Source: Peribacillus sp. ACCC06369
Lineage (GTDB): Bacteria; Bacillota; Bacilli; Bacillales; DSM-1321
Direction of reading: 5' to 3'
Assembly (NCBI RefSeq): GCF_030348945.1
Contig: NZ_JAUCEN010000002.1
Location: 1,302,001 to 1,366,000 of the forward strand
DNA length: 64,000 nt
The notes under the pieces are model-generated. The model searched no databases, was not told where the DNA came from, and was given only the letters and a program-made list of their open reading frames with translations. The position numbers and the translations under genes were made by a program. Of this stretch, positions 24,920 through 33,968 are shown piece by piece. Position 1 is the first letter of the stretch; every line of letters begins with the position of its first letter.

Positions 24920-26011
24920 ATGAATTCTGACAAGAAGCTGCCTGTGTACCAGCTTTTTATTCCACCAGTTAATTTAATGGAACTTCGCAGAGATATATGG
25001 TGCAATGATCCTTTACCAGCAAAGTTAACACTTAACAGAAAAAAACTGGATATTGATATTGTTTACCGTGGCTCACATATCCGCGGTTTTCGCAAAAAAT
25101 CCTATAATGTAGTCTTTTATAAACCTAATACTTATAAGAATGCCAAGGAAGTTCATTTAAATGCTGAATATAAGGATAAATCTTTACTAAGAAATAAATT
25201 ATCTTTAGACTTTTTTGCGGATATTGGGACCTTATCGCCGAAATCCCAGTTCGTTTTCCTGAATCTGAACGGGAAGGAAGAAGGAATATACCTAGAATTG
25301 GAATCAGTGGATGAATATTTTTTGAAGAATAGGGATCTCCCTAAGGGATCGATTTTCTATGCCGTGGATGGTGATGCCAATTTCTCATTGATGAGCGATT
25401 TGGATAAAGGAATCAAAAAATCATTGGAGATGGGATATCAAAAAAAATGCGGGACAGGAAAGGATGAATTACATTTACAAGAGTTGATCATTCAAATCAA
25501 CACAATTTCAAGGGTGGATTTTGAAAAGGAAATCGTAAAATATGTCGATGTGGAAAAGTACCTGCGCTGGCTGGCCGGAGTCATATTCACGCAAAACTAT
25601 GATGGGTTTGTCCATAACTATGCCTTGTATCGAAATGGAGATACAGGACTCTTTGAAATAATCCCATGGGATTATGATGCGACATGGGGCAGGGATGTTA
25701 ATGGGAAAGTGATGGAAGAGGATTATGTGGGAATCGAGGGATTCAACACATTGACTGCTAGAATCCTTGATGTTAGGGCATTTCGTGTTCGATACCAGAG
25801 TCTTCTAAAGAAGATTTTGAGTAATCGGTTTAACGTTGGGTATATGAAACCTATCATTCAGGAAATGCATGATCAATTAAGACCTTATGTTCCAAAAGAC
25901 CCGTATATTAAGGGGGAAAAAGAAAAATTTGATAATGAGCCCGAATTTATCCTGAAATTCATTGAGGCCCGTGCAAAGTATATAAATAGCCGGCTGGTTA
26001 AATTGGATTAA
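24920..26011 (+). CDS. cotH: CotH-type spore coat protein kinase
   Basis: 363 aa from ATG 24920 (AAGGG just upstream; an in-frame GTG at 24908 is an alternative). Atypical-kinase features are present: the nucleotide-binding segment YRGSHIRGFRKKSYNVVF (about 46-63), NKLSLDFFADIG, LELESVDEYFLK, and the metal-binding IIPWDYDATWGRD (about 248-260). CotH phosphorylates Ser residues of CotB/CotG and controls inner-coat assembly and germination. The divergent neighbour encodes a basic Ser/Arg repeat protein, the expected kind of substrate. Confidence 0.92.
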   Translation: MNSDKKLPVYQLFIPPVNLMELRRDIWCNDPLPAKLTLNRKKLDIDIVYRGSHIRGFRKKSYNVVFYKPNTYKNAKEVHLNAEYKDKSLLRNKLSLDFFADIGTLSPKSQFVFLNLNGKEEGIYLELESVDEYFLKNRDLPKGSIFYAVDGDANFSLMSDLDKGIKKSLEMGYQKKCGTGKDELHLQELIIQINTISRVDFEKEIVKYVDVEKYLRWLAGVIFTQNYDGFVHNYALYRNGDTGLFEIIPWDYDATWGRDVNGKVMEEDYVGIEGFNTLTARILDVRAFRVRYQSLLKKILSNRFNVGYMKPIIQEMHDQLRPYVPKDPYIKGEKEKFDNEPEFILKFIEARAKYINSRLVKLD

Positions 26012-26035
26012 TAATTTTCTGATGGAAAATGGAAA

Positions 26036-26080
26036 AAACAGCAGGAGTGCTGAAAGAAAATCACTCCTGCTGTTTTTTCT
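26036..26080 (+). terminator. Terminator after cotH
   Basis: AACAGCAGGAGTG / CACTCCTGCTGTT (13 bp) with TTTTTT. Confidence 0.9.
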
Positions 26081-26108
26081 GCACGATTCCATTTGCTTTT
26101 CTATACTA

Positions 26109-26138
26109 TTACAGCTATGTTTGATAGAAAGATATAAT
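26109..26138 (+). promoter_or_regulatory. Probable SigA promoter of the methyltransferase gene
   Basis: TTACAG, 18-nt spacer, TATAAT. A start of transcription near 26145 would make the ATG at 26148 unlikely and favours the TTG at 26166. Confidence 0.45.
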
Positions 26139-26165
26139 CTAAAGTAAATGAAGGATGGGAATGGA

Positions 26166-27119
26166 TTGACTAATCATAGCCGTAAACCGGCATATATATA
26201 TACCTTTACATGCACCCCTGACGAACGTGAATTATCTAAAATGGAGATGCGCTCGTTCTTTGGCTTTGAGACTTCAGGAAATATTTTAAAAAGTGATATA
26301 GAAATTGAACCGAGCAGAAGTCCTTTTATGAAAGGGCGGGTCGATGTCATGTTTGAAGGGGAAAACATATCCGAAATTGTTGAGCTAGTGAAGGATATTC
26401 AATTGCCGGATTCGACGTTCAAAGTATTATTCGTAAAAATTAATGATCTGACTAAAGAAGCAAAAATAGATTATGAGGGACAGCGTGAAATTGAACGTGA
26501 AATTGGCTGGCACATTCAGGGGAATGCCGATGTACGTAATCCTGATCAGGTCTATGGAATCGTGCCCTTGGGCGGCCGTTGGTATTTTGGGAAATATGTC
26601 AAACCTGAGTCTGTTTGGTTACATCATATGAAGAAGCCGCGTGAATATTCAACTGCACTTAGCACAAGAGTGGCGAGAGCCATTGCCAACATAGCCGTTC
26701 CACATCCTGATGGAGTGAGGGCCATTGATCCATGCTGCGGAATTGGAACGGTATTGGTAGAGGCACTATCAATGGGGATAAATATTGTTGGCCGAGATAT
26801 CAACCCACTTGTTACTGACGGTTCTAGAGAGAATATTGCCTATTTCGGACTCGAAGGTGATGTAACTACAGGTCCGATTTCAGAAGTCACCAGTAAATAT
26901 GATGTAGCGATTATCGATATGCCTTACAATTTGTATACGCATGCAACGCCGGAGGATCAGCTATCTATCCTTAAACATGCCAGGAGCTTTGCTGACAAGG
27001 TCGTCGTCGTAACGATTGACACGATGGATCATATGATTGAAGAAGCAGGATTTGAAATTGCTGATCGCTGTGTAGCCAGGAAGGGTATTTTTTCCAGACA
27101 GGTAGTCGTGTGTGTATAA
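26166..27119 (+). CDS. TRM11/RlmKL-like SAM-dependent methyltransferase
   Basis: 317 aa from TTG 26166, preferred because AAGGATGGGA lies 6 nt upstream; ATG 26148 has no site. The N-terminal half (AYIYTFTCTPDERELSKMEMRSFFG) is a THUMP-like region. The C-terminal half is a Rossmann methyltransferase with IDPCCGIGTVLVEAL (SAM loop, about 188-202), GRDINPLV, and the catalytic IIDMPYN, a (D/N)PPY-like motif with Met. It probably methylates guanosine in tRNA; the site is unknown. Confidence 0.85.
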   Translation: MTNHSRKPAYIYTFTCTPDERELSKMEMRSFFGFETSGNILKSDIEIEPSRSPFMKGRVDVMFEGENISEIVELVKDIQLPDSTFKVLFVKINDLTKEAKIDYEGQREIEREIGWHIQGNADVRNPDQVYGIVPLGGRWYFGKYVKPESVWLHHMKKPREYSTALSTRVARAIANIAVPHPDGVRAIDPCCGIGTVLVEALSMGINIVGRDINPLVTDGSRENIAYFGLEGDVTTGPISEVTSKYDVAIIDMPYNLYTHATPEDQLSILKHARSFADKVVVVTIDTMDHMIEEAGFEIADRCVARKGIFSRQVVVCV

Positions 27120-27136
27120 ATTTCCCTGGGTAGATG

Positions 27137-27175
27137 AAAAGGCTGAAATCCTTAATGGGTTTCAGCTTTTTTTGA
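27137..27175. terminator. Bidirectional terminator between convergent genes
   Basis: AAAAGGCTGAAATCC / GGGTTTCAGCTTTT with TTTTTT on the plus strand. Confidence 0.85.
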
Positions 27176-27177
27176 TG

Positions 27178-28149
27178 TCATTTAGCTTGATAATGAACTA
27201 CATTTTCGATGAGTTTCTTCTTGACCTTCCCCTGATATTCCAAGTAATCCAAATGGCCGATGATTTCAGACATGACGAGTGGGAATTCTGATATATACTT
27301 TTGTTTGTAAAATTCCTTTGCCAGTTCATTGCCTGTAGAAATTCCAGATTCTATCAAGGCCAGGATTTTTTGTGATTTTCTCTCGATGCTATTGAGTCTT
27401 TTTTCAATCAATGGACCAGGATGTTCAATGATGTTACCATGACCAGGAAAGATGAGATTCACCTGTAATGCTAAACATCGCTTTAATGAGTCGATATGAT
27501 CCAAAAGTGTCAGCATTCTATTGCCTTTTTCATCAGGTTCGATCAAGGCGTTGCTTGAAATATGTTCAATCAATAAATCACCGGCAAGAAGCCGTTTCCC
27601 TTTTTGGTCAAGGAAAGCGATTTGATCCGGGGCATGCCCGGGAAATTCAATCACTTCAAAATTCAGCCATTGTTTTTCGGTGATTTCGATGATGTCACAA
27701 TTCAGTTTTTGATCCTTATTATTATCAACCGCGTTGAATAGGTAAGCTACTTGTTTATCTCCAAGTTCACCACAGCCCATTTCAAGGTATAGCTGCTTAT
27801 AAAATTCAATTCTCATACTTAAGAAGTCAGGATCCCGTTTTAAACGGGGAACGGATTTAGAATGGGCATAAACGGGAATCGGATGGAGTCCGGTAATCCG
27901 GTTGACCAAACCAACATGGTCCCCATGGTGATGGGTTAACAAAATTTCCGTGATATCCTCAACGGTAAATCCATTTTCCTTTAAAGTTTGCTGCAGTGCA
28001 TCCCAGCAAACGTCATCATTCATACCAGCATCGACTAATGTTAAAGATTCATCCTGTTTAACTAAATAAAAGTTTATACTTTTTAAAGATAGAGCGCTTG
28101 GAGCTATAATTGGATAAATTTCAAATTTTGCATTAGTTTTCATGAACAT
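27178..28149 (-). CDS. Metallo-beta-lactamase-fold hydrolase
   Basis: 323 aa. The metal motif LLTHHHGDHVGL (about 74-85), later FPGHAPDQIAF and FPGHGNIIEH, identify the MBL fold with two metal sites. The C-terminal helical tail (about 60 residues) is the kind seen in MBL hydrolases with a winged-helix-like end (RNaseZ/LACTB2 type). It is probably a thioester or lactone hydrolase; the substrate is unknown. The start is ATG 28149 behind CAGGAGGAAATGGG; a second in-frame ATG lies 6 nt downstream. Confidence 0.88.
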   Translation of the reverse strand: MFMKTNAKFEIYPIIAPSALSLKSINFYLVKQDESLTLVDAGMNDDVCWDALQQTLKENGFTVEDITEILLTHHHGDHVGLVNRITGLHPIPVYAHSKSVPRLKRDPDFLSMRIEFYKQLYLEMGCGELGDKQVAYLFNAVDNNKDQKLNCDIIEITEKQWLNFEVIEFPGHAPDQIAFLDQKGKRLLAGDLLIEHISSNALIEPDEKGNRMLTLLDHIDSLKRCLALQVNLIFPGHGNIIEHPGPLIEKRLNSIERKSQKILALIESGISTGNELAKEFYKQKYISEFPLVMSEIIGHLDYLEYQGKVKKKLIENVVHYQAK

Positions 28150-28466
28150 CCCATTTCCTCCTGAATCGAGATAAATTTCATCTAAATTGCGATATACCTA
28201 AATAATGAAAGAATAGATTTAAAGGGTTTACTCTATGATTAGTTGAATGAAATGAAACTGTCAAGCGGAAGCTTTCAGGCAAACGAGAATTTAATGGTAA
28301 TAATAATTGGGAATGAATGGTCTATTCATCTAATTTATTTTAAAATTGAATAAACAAGATGATTATTTAGCCAATATTCTTGAAATGGATTGTTGTATGT
28401 GAATATGAAATGAACACTGAATGTGTAACGCGTTCTATGAAATGAAACGGTATGGGAGGTTATGGT
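28150..28466. other. Divergent intergenic region
   Basis: 317 nt, AT-rich, between the divergent MBL hydrolase and 2-hydroxyacid dehydrogenase genes. Promoters for both must lie here but none is clear. No further gene seen. Confidence 0.3.
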
Positions 28467-29444
28467 TTGAAGCCTAAAATTTATATTACAAGGAAATTGC
28501 CGGAACAAATCATCGATGGACTTAGTGGGAATTATGATGTCAGGATGTGGGACCAAGAGGATATACCGGTCCCTAGGAAAGTCCTTGAAGAAGAAATGAA
28601 AGAAGTCGAGGGGCTGCTTTGCTTGTTGACGGAACAAATCGATGAGTCACTGATTGAAAAGGCGGCTAATCTGAAAATCATCGCGAATATGGCAGTAGGT
28701 CATAATAATATTGATGTTCAAAGTGCAACTAAACGGGGCATCATGGTAACGAACACACCGGGGGTCTTAACGGAAACGACAGCAGATTTAACCTTCGGAT
28801 TGCTGCTTGCAACGGCTAGGAGGCTGATGGAGGCAGAAGACTATTTAAGGAGTGGGAGATGGGAAACGTGGTCGCCAATGCAGCTGACCGGACAAGATGT
28901 ACATGGTGCAACGCTGGGTATCATCGGGTTAGGTAGGATTGGGGAAGCCCTTGCCAAAAGAGCAAAGGGATTTGATATGAACTTAGTTTATTATAATCGA
29001 AGCCGAAAATATGGTCAGGAAAAGGAATTGGGAATCGAATACCAACCCCTTGAAAAATTGCTCCAAATCTCGGATTTCGTTTGTGTCATGCTGCCGCTCA
29101 CACCGGAGACCGCTTATATGATCGGTAAGGAGCAGCTGGATTTAATGAAAGGGACGGCTGTGCTCATAAATACCGCAAGAGGCGGGATTATCGATGAAAA
29201 AGCGTTATATCAGGCGCTGAAAAACCGAGAGATTTGGGCGGCTGGATTGGATGTATTTGAAGAAGAACCCGTTCCCGTGGATCACCCGCTGCTAACATTG
29301 CCCAATGTGGTTACATTACCGCATATCGGGAGTGCAAGTATTGCCACAAGATTGAAAATGGCAACTCTTGCTGTTCAAAACTTGAAGGAAGGATTATCTG
29401 GTGATACTCCCCGTAATTTAATTTTGTTGAATAAATCAAGATGA
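28467..29444 (+). CDS. D-isomer 2-hydroxyacid dehydrogenase (glyoxylate/hydroxypyruvate reductase-like)
   Basis: 325 aa from TTG 28467, preferred as GGGAGG lies 8 nt upstream and gives the family-typical start KPKIYITRKLP. The Rossmann motif GIIGLGRIGEALAKR, catalytic Arg in NTARGGIIDEKAL, Glu in EEEPVP and His in LPHIGSAS are intact. It is closest to GyaR/GhrB-type enzymes that reduce glyoxylate or hydroxypyruvate to glycolate or D-glycerate with NAD(P)H. A link to the glycerate kinase 18 kb away is possible but speculative. Confidence 0.9.
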   Translation: MKPKIYITRKLPEQIIDGLSGNYDVRMWDQEDIPVPRKVLEEEMKEVEGLLCLLTEQIDESLIEKAANLKIIANMAVGHNNIDVQSATKRGIMVTNTPGVLTETTADLTFGLLLATARRLMEAEDYLRSGRWETWSPMQLTGQDVHGATLGIIGLGRIGEALAKRAKGFDMNLVYYNRSRKYGQEKELGIEYQPLEKLLQISDFVCVMLPLTPETAYMIGKEQLDLMKGTAVLINTARGGIIDEKALYQALKNREIWAAGLDVFEEEPVPVDHPLLTLPNVVTLPHIGSASIATRLKMATLAVQNLKEGLSGDTPRNLILLNKSR

Positions 29445-29600
29445 CCCTAAGATGGGGTTCGGAAGGCCTCATCCCGCATTCCTTTCACGATTTTGTCGAG
29501 GGAATATTATTACCCTGATTGGAAGACGGGACTTCGTTACACTCATGATTTTTTATATGGGATTAAAATTGAAAATTCACTGGGTTGAAGAAATTTGCGA

Positions 29601-29644
29601 CAATCCTGCCGAATAATTGGCTAGCCAATTATTCGGCAGGATTG
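29601..29644. repeat. Perfect 44-bp palindrome
   Basis: Two 22-nt arms with no spacer, centred on CTAG at 29621-29624 (left arm begins CAATCCTGCC). No T-tract follows, so it is not an ordinary terminator. Confidence 0.9.
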
Positions 29645-29942
29645 ATTGCGGCGAGGAGGCTTGGCAGAGAGTCGGCGGATTGAAAACACTGGAACGTTTT
29701 CTTGAGGGTTTGTAAAATTGGAACGTTGCCTCCAGGCACTCGCTTTCCCCCGGGCGGTCCGGGAGCCTCCTCGGCGCTATTTGCGCATGTAGGGTCTCCT
29801 TTGGACTTAGCTTTCCCGCAGGAGTCTCGTACCTTCCGTTCCACTTAGCTGGAATGTTTTTTGGAAAAGACTGTAGGCAAACTCGCTTTCTTCGAATTTG
29901 TCCACAGTCTGAAATGACTCCAAAATGGGGTCATTTTTTAAT
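29645..29942. repeat. GC-rich interspersed intergenic repeat of Bacillus type
   Basis: The block carries CTCGCTTTCCCCCGGGCGG, GGGTCTCCTTTGGACTTAGC and CCCGCAGGAGTCTCGTACC, a sequence style I recognise from non-coding repeats scattered in many Bacillaceae genomes. It is more GC-rich than its surroundings. It ends with an imperfect inverted repeat (29866-29910; AGACTGTAGGCAAACTCG versus CGAATTTGTCCACAGTCT) and a terminator-like hairpin at 29912-29940. No coding frame is convincing. The rest of the gap (29943-30239) holds nothing recognised. Confidence 0.65.
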
Positions 29943-30239
29943 GGGGATATTTCAATATGTGGGGAATTATTTGGACCATTAATAGTTTTCCTAGGCTCGT
30001 AGTATCGAAATCAATTATATTTCCTGATATATGATTAGTTCTTTTCAGTATAAAGATATGTAAGATATGTTTCAGAGGTTTGAAGTATAAGTGTAGAAAA
30101 CACATTGAACTTAATGAGTGGTGAAAGGAAGAATCCAATTCAAGGCAAGCATACTTATCGTAAATTGTTCGGATTTTTTGTAAACTAAAGAAATCCGGGT
30201 TTTATTTAGGAAAACAATTAGTTTGAAAGTAGGGTAATA

Positions 30240-31472
30240 ATGATTGAAATGAAGGAAACGATATCATCAGGCAACGAAATGACCAAATCCAAAAGGCTGT
30301 TGATGGCGCTTATGCTGGGGTCTTTTGCTGCGATTGGACCACTGTCACTTGATATGTATTTACCGGGTCTCCCGACACTGGCAGAGGATTTGAAAAGCAG
30401 TACGTCTTTAGCCCAGCTGAGTTTGACTGCCTGCTTGTTAGGATTAGCTTTAGGCCAAATTTATTTAGGGCCGCTAAGTGATGCAAAGGGAAGACGGACA
30501 CCGTTAATCATATCATTATCCATTTATTGCATTTCATCTCTGTTATGTGCTTTTGCTCCATCCATAGAATTGCTTTTATTATTACGTTTTATCCAGGGGA
30601 TTGCGGGAGCTGGAGGCATAGTCATTTCAAGGGCCATAGTTCGTGACCTTTTTTCAGGAACGGAACTGACCAAATTCTTCTCCATGTTAATGCTGGTAAA
30701 TGGAGCGGCACCGATTTTGGCTCCAGTTTTTGGCGGTCAGCTTTTGCAGTTCACTTCTTGGCGGGGAGTTTTCATTGTCATTTCAGTATTAGGTATCCTT
30801 ATGGTTGCGGCTGCATTTTTTGGGATAAAAGAAACTTTATCGCCTAATCTCAGGAGTGCCGGTGGAATAAACGATACAATCAAGACTTTTGGGAATTTAT
30901 TGAAGGACCGAGTGTTCATGGGCTATGCTTTTTCACAAGGGTTCATTAGTGCCGCCATGTTCGCTTATATTTCCGGATCGCCTTTTGTTCTCCAGAATAT
31001 TTATGGGGTTTCCCCACAGACATTCAGCCTGATTTTTGCAATAAACGGAATTGGGATCATCATTGCTTCCCAAATTTCCGGAAAGCTGGCAGGGAAGGTT
31101 AAAGAAGAAAAACTGCTTCAGATAGGACTATGTCTTGCTTTGTTTGGAGGAATATTCCTTCTTGCCTCAGTCCTTCTCGAAATCGGGTTGGCAGGAATCT
31201 TAGTCGCTTTGTTCCTCTCCGTTTCCAGCGTCGGTATTGTCGGTACAACGAGTTTTTCTTTAGCGATGCAAAATCAGAAAAAAACTGCAGGCAGTGCTTC
31301 GGCTTTAATTGGACTGCTTCCTTTTATATTAGGATCAGTAATGGCACCGCTCGTGGGCTTAGGCTCAGGTGAGTCCTCCTTGCCGATGGGAATTGTGATG
31401 GTAAGTTGTCATGTCATTGCCATGTTCGCTTATTTGATTCTTGCCCGTCGCGGGTTAAGGCGAGTTGCTTAA
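30240..31472 (+). CDS. Bcr/CflA family multidrug efflux MFS transporter
   Basis: 410 aa with 12 predicted helices. Segments typical of the DHA1 Bcr/CflA branch are present: GPLSLDMYLPGLP after the first helix, motif A GPLSDAKGRRTPL, and IQGIAGAGGIVISRAIVRDLF. It should export drugs by proton antiport. The ribosome binding site is weak (GTAGGGT), and ATG 30249 is a possible alternative start. It stands alone with its own terminator. Confidence 0.9.
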   Translation: MIEMKETISSGNEMTKSKRLLMALMLGSFAAIGPLSLDMYLPGLPTLAEDLKSSTSLAQLSLTACLLGLALGQIYLGPLSDAKGRRTPLIISLSIYCISSLLCAFAPSIELLLLLRFIQGIAGAGGIVISRAIVRDLFSGTELTKFFSMLMLVNGAAPILAPVFGGQLLQFTSWRGVFIVISVLGILMVAAAFFGIKETLSPNLRSAGGINDTIKTFGNLLKDRVFMGYAFSQGFISAAMFAYISGSPFVLQNIYGVSPQTFSLIFAINGIGIIIASQISGKLAGKVKEEKLLQIGLCLALFGGIFLLASVLLEIGLAGILVALFLSVSSVGIVGTTSFSLAMQNQKKTAGSASALIGLLPFILGSVMAPLVGLGSGESSLPMGIVMVSCHVIAMFAYLILARRGLRRVA

Positions 31473-31476
31473 AAAG

Positions 31477-31519
31477 GAAAAAGCTGAAATCCTGAAGTGG
31501 GATTTCGGCTTTTTCTTTT
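31477..31519. terminator. Bidirectional terminator
   Basis: AAAAGCTGAAATCC pairs with GGATTTCGGCTTTT; T-rich on the plus strand. Serves the convergent MFS and SDR genes. Confidence 0.85.
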
Positions 31520-31549
31520 AATGGGTTTATTTAAGGTCTTAAGAATGAA

Positions 31550-32335
31550 TCATAATAGTGATTCTGCTCCATCGATATAAACTTCCGTGCCCGTAACATG
31601 GGAGGACATGTCTGATGCTAGGAACAATACGAGATCACCAGCTTGTTCGGTAGTCCCCGCTTTCTTCGCTAGGGGCTGAGAGCCTTCTGGATATTCAATG
31701 GGAATCCTGATTTTTTTTAGGTTTTCATCTTCTGGGAAGGTGTTATCATGAATATTCGTATCGATGGAGCCGGGACAAATGGTATTTACCCTGATTTTAT
31801 ATTTTGCCAATTCGAGTGCAGCCATTTTACCAAAAGCGACTTGGCCAGCTTTGGATGAACTATAGGCAGAAAAACCAAAATTCTTGAAATATCGGTTTCC
31901 ATTTATGGAGCTGTTAATAACGATGCTGCCACCCGTTTCCTTCATATAGGGAATGGCGTATTTAATGGTGAGAAAGGTGCCTTTGAGGTTGATGGTATGA
32001 GTCTGATCCCAATCTTCTGGCTTAATATCTTCTATAGGGGCGATCACTCCGTTGATGCCTGCGTTTGCGAATACAAAATCAATTTTCCCAAAATGGTCAT
32101 AGGCGACCTTGTAGGCATGTTCAACTTGCTCAGCCTTGGAAACATCCGTTTTAATGATTAAAGCCTCTCGGCCCAGGTTTTCCACTTCCGCCTTCACCTT
32201 TTCGGCATTTTCGACTGTACGGTCAAAAAAGATGATGTTCGCACCGTTTTCAGCTAATTTCAGTGCTGCACCCCGGCCAATTCCCGATCCTCCACCGGTA
32301 ATGATGGCAACTTTGTTTTTCATTAAATCTGTCAT
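31550..32335 (-). CDS. Short-chain dehydrogenase/reductase
   Basis: 261 aa. Classical SDR: cofactor loop TGGGSGIGRG (about 13-22), NAGINGV, catalytic Ser in INSSINGN and YSSSKAG (Tyr/Lys), and a C-terminal GTEVYIDGAESLL. The substrate is unknown. Start is unclear: ATG 32335 is listed; a GTG at 32344 is closer to AAAGGAG but with only about 3 nt spacing, and ATG 32323 is also possible. It is divergent from the Gfo/Idh/MocA gene. Confidence 0.88.
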   Translation of the reverse strand: MTDLMKNKVAIITGGGSGIGRGAALKLAENGANIIFFDRTVENAEKVKAEVENLGREALIIKTDVSKAEQVEHAYKVAYDHFGKIDFVFANAGINGVIAPIEDIKPEDWDQTHTINLKGTFLTIKYAIPYMKETGGSIVINSSINGNRYFKNFGFSAYSSSKAGQVAFGKMAALELAKYKIRVNTICPGSIDTNIHDNTFPEDENLKKIRIPIEYPEGSQPLAKKAGTTEQAGDLVLFLASDMSSHVTGTEVYIDGAESLL

Positions 32336-32538
32336 AAACTTCACACGCTCCTTTTAAGTTTTTCTTTCCCGTTTAGGGAGTATGTAGAAACATCATGGCA
32401 GTGGTAATATAGAAAAATTATAAACGAATATTGCCTGAAAAATCCAATTTAAACCATTGACAGTGTTCATTATACTTTGTTTTTCAGTGAAATGTCTGTA
32501 TATTGAGGACATGATAAGTTAGCTTGAAAGGGGATAGG

Positions 32539-33528
32539 ATGTTGATACGATTAGGGGTAATAGGTACAAATTGGATCACGGAGCGATTTTTGGAGGCTGC
32601 AAAGCATGTAGAGGATTTATCGTTAACCGCCGTGTATTCACGTACAGAAGAGAAAGCCAAGGAGTTTGCCAATAAGTACGATGTACATACGATTTTTACA
32701 AATTTAGAAGAAATGGCGGCCAGCGATGATATCGACGCTGTATATATAGCCAGCCCTAACTCTCATCATTGCAGGCAAGCCGTGTTATTTTTACAAAATA
32801 AAAAACATGTATTATGTGAAAAGCCAATGGCCTCAAATGCGGCAGAAGTAAAGGAAATGATTGAGGCTGCAAAACAAAATGAAGTGCTATTGATGGAAGC
32901 GATGAAATCAACCATCATGCCGAATTTCGAAAGTATAAAGGGGAATCTGGATAAAATCGGGAAGATACGACGTTTTTCAGGAAGCTTTTGTCAATATTCA
33001 TCACGTTTTGATGCGTATAAACAAGGTACTGTGCTGAATGCATTCAATCCTGAATTCTCCAGTGGTTCTTTAATGGATTTAGGGATTTACGTCCTCTATC
33101 CACTTGTTGTACTATTCGGTAAACCTAATAAGGTGCAGGCATCAGGAACGATGCTTGAATCAGGAGTTGATGGACAGGGGACGATCTTGCTTTCCTATGA
33201 TGAAATGGAGGCAGTCGTCATGTTTTCCAAGATTACTGAATCCAATTTGCCAACGGAAATTCAAGGTGAGCTTGGAAGCATCCTCATTCAGAAAATTTCT
33301 GGACCTCAAGCTGTGGATATTCAGTATCGGGATGGAACCACTGAAAATATTTCGGCTAAACAGGATATGCATACGATGTATTATGAAGCGAAAGAATTTG
33401 TTGAATTGATAAAGCAGGGGAAAAAGGAATCGGATATAAATTCATATTCGAATTCACTGTTGACTATGGAAATCATGGATGAAGCAAGAAAGCAAATCGG
33501 CGTCGTCTTTCCTTCAGACCGATTATAA
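32539..33528 (+). CDS. Gfo/Idh/MocA family oxidoreductase
   Basis: 329 aa from ATG 32539 behind AAAGGGG. N-terminal Rossmann fold (LIRLGVIGTNWITERFLEAA), the family motif CEKPMASNAAEV (Lys-Pro), and a C-terminal alpha/beta domain with GSLMDLGIYVLYPLVVLFG. It is an NAD(P)-dependent dehydrogenase of a sugar or related polyol; the substrate is not predictable. It is separate from the homologous YcjS-like gene at 43.6 kb. Confidence 0.88.
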   Translation: MLIRLGVIGTNWITERFLEAAKHVEDLSLTAVYSRTEEKAKEFANKYDVHTIFTNLEEMAASDDIDAVYIASPNSHHCRQAVLFLQNKKHVLCEKPMASNAAEVKEMIEAAKQNEVLLMEAMKSTIMPNFESIKGNLDKIGKIRRFSGSFCQYSSRFDAYKQGTVLNAFNPEFSSGSLMDLGIYVLYPLVVLFGKPNKVQASGTMLESGVDGQGTILLSYDEMEAVVMFSKITESNLPTEIQGELGSILIQKISGPQAVDIQYRDGTTENISAKQDMHTMYYEAKEFVELIKQGKKESDINSYSNSLLTMEIMDEARKQIGVVFPSDRL

Positions 33529-33638
33529 GCACCTAATTGGACATGGCCAAGCAAGGAAGGGTATAAATGGATGTTACTGATGCCCCTTAATTGGGTAGAA
33601 TTCAGTACATGGAAATTTTTATTGTTGGAGGAATGGAC

Positions 33639-33947
33639 ATGAATTGTAAAATTAATCGTAATGCAGCAAAAGTCTTACAAAAAATGCTGAGCACTGAAGA
33701 AGCCGAAGGGAAAATGATTCGTGTATATATCACCCATATGCATGGCGATCATGCCCATTATGAGATGAAACTAGATACACCTACAGAGCATGATGAAATC
33801 GTCAAAACAGATAAAGATATCGATATTTTGCTTGATTCTCGTGAGGAATTTCTGGATGGTGTCTGGATTAAATATTTTTATGTACCTGAAGAAGGCTTTG
33901 AAATCACGAACCCTTCCAAGGAGCCGCACGGACACCATCACCATTAA
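33639..33947 (+). CDS. HesB/IscA-like small protein
   Basis: 102 aa from ATG 33639 behind TTGGAGGA (ATG 33633 is an alternative). It follows the Fe-S biogenesis A-type (HesB/YneR-like) pattern: INRNAAKVLQKML at the N-terminus and WIKYFYVPEEGFEITNP near the end. However, the three Cys of IscA/SufA are missing (the only Cys is at residue 3), and a GDHAHYE segment and a terminal HGHHHH stretch suggest metal binding by His instead. It is followed 21 nt later by the flavin oxidoreductase gene. Confidence 0.7.
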   Translation: MNCKINRNAAKVLQKMLSTEEAEGKMIRVYITHMHGDHAHYEMKLDTPTEHDEIVKTDKDIDILLDSREEFLDGVWIKYFYVPEEGFEITNPSKEPHGHHHH

Positions 33948-33968
33948 GATTAAAGGGGGAGGATTGGC

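Noticed and set aside
29629..29844. 71-codon minus-strand frame in the interspersed repeat
   Set aside because: Lies in a GC-rich non-coding repeat and begins without a ribosome binding site.
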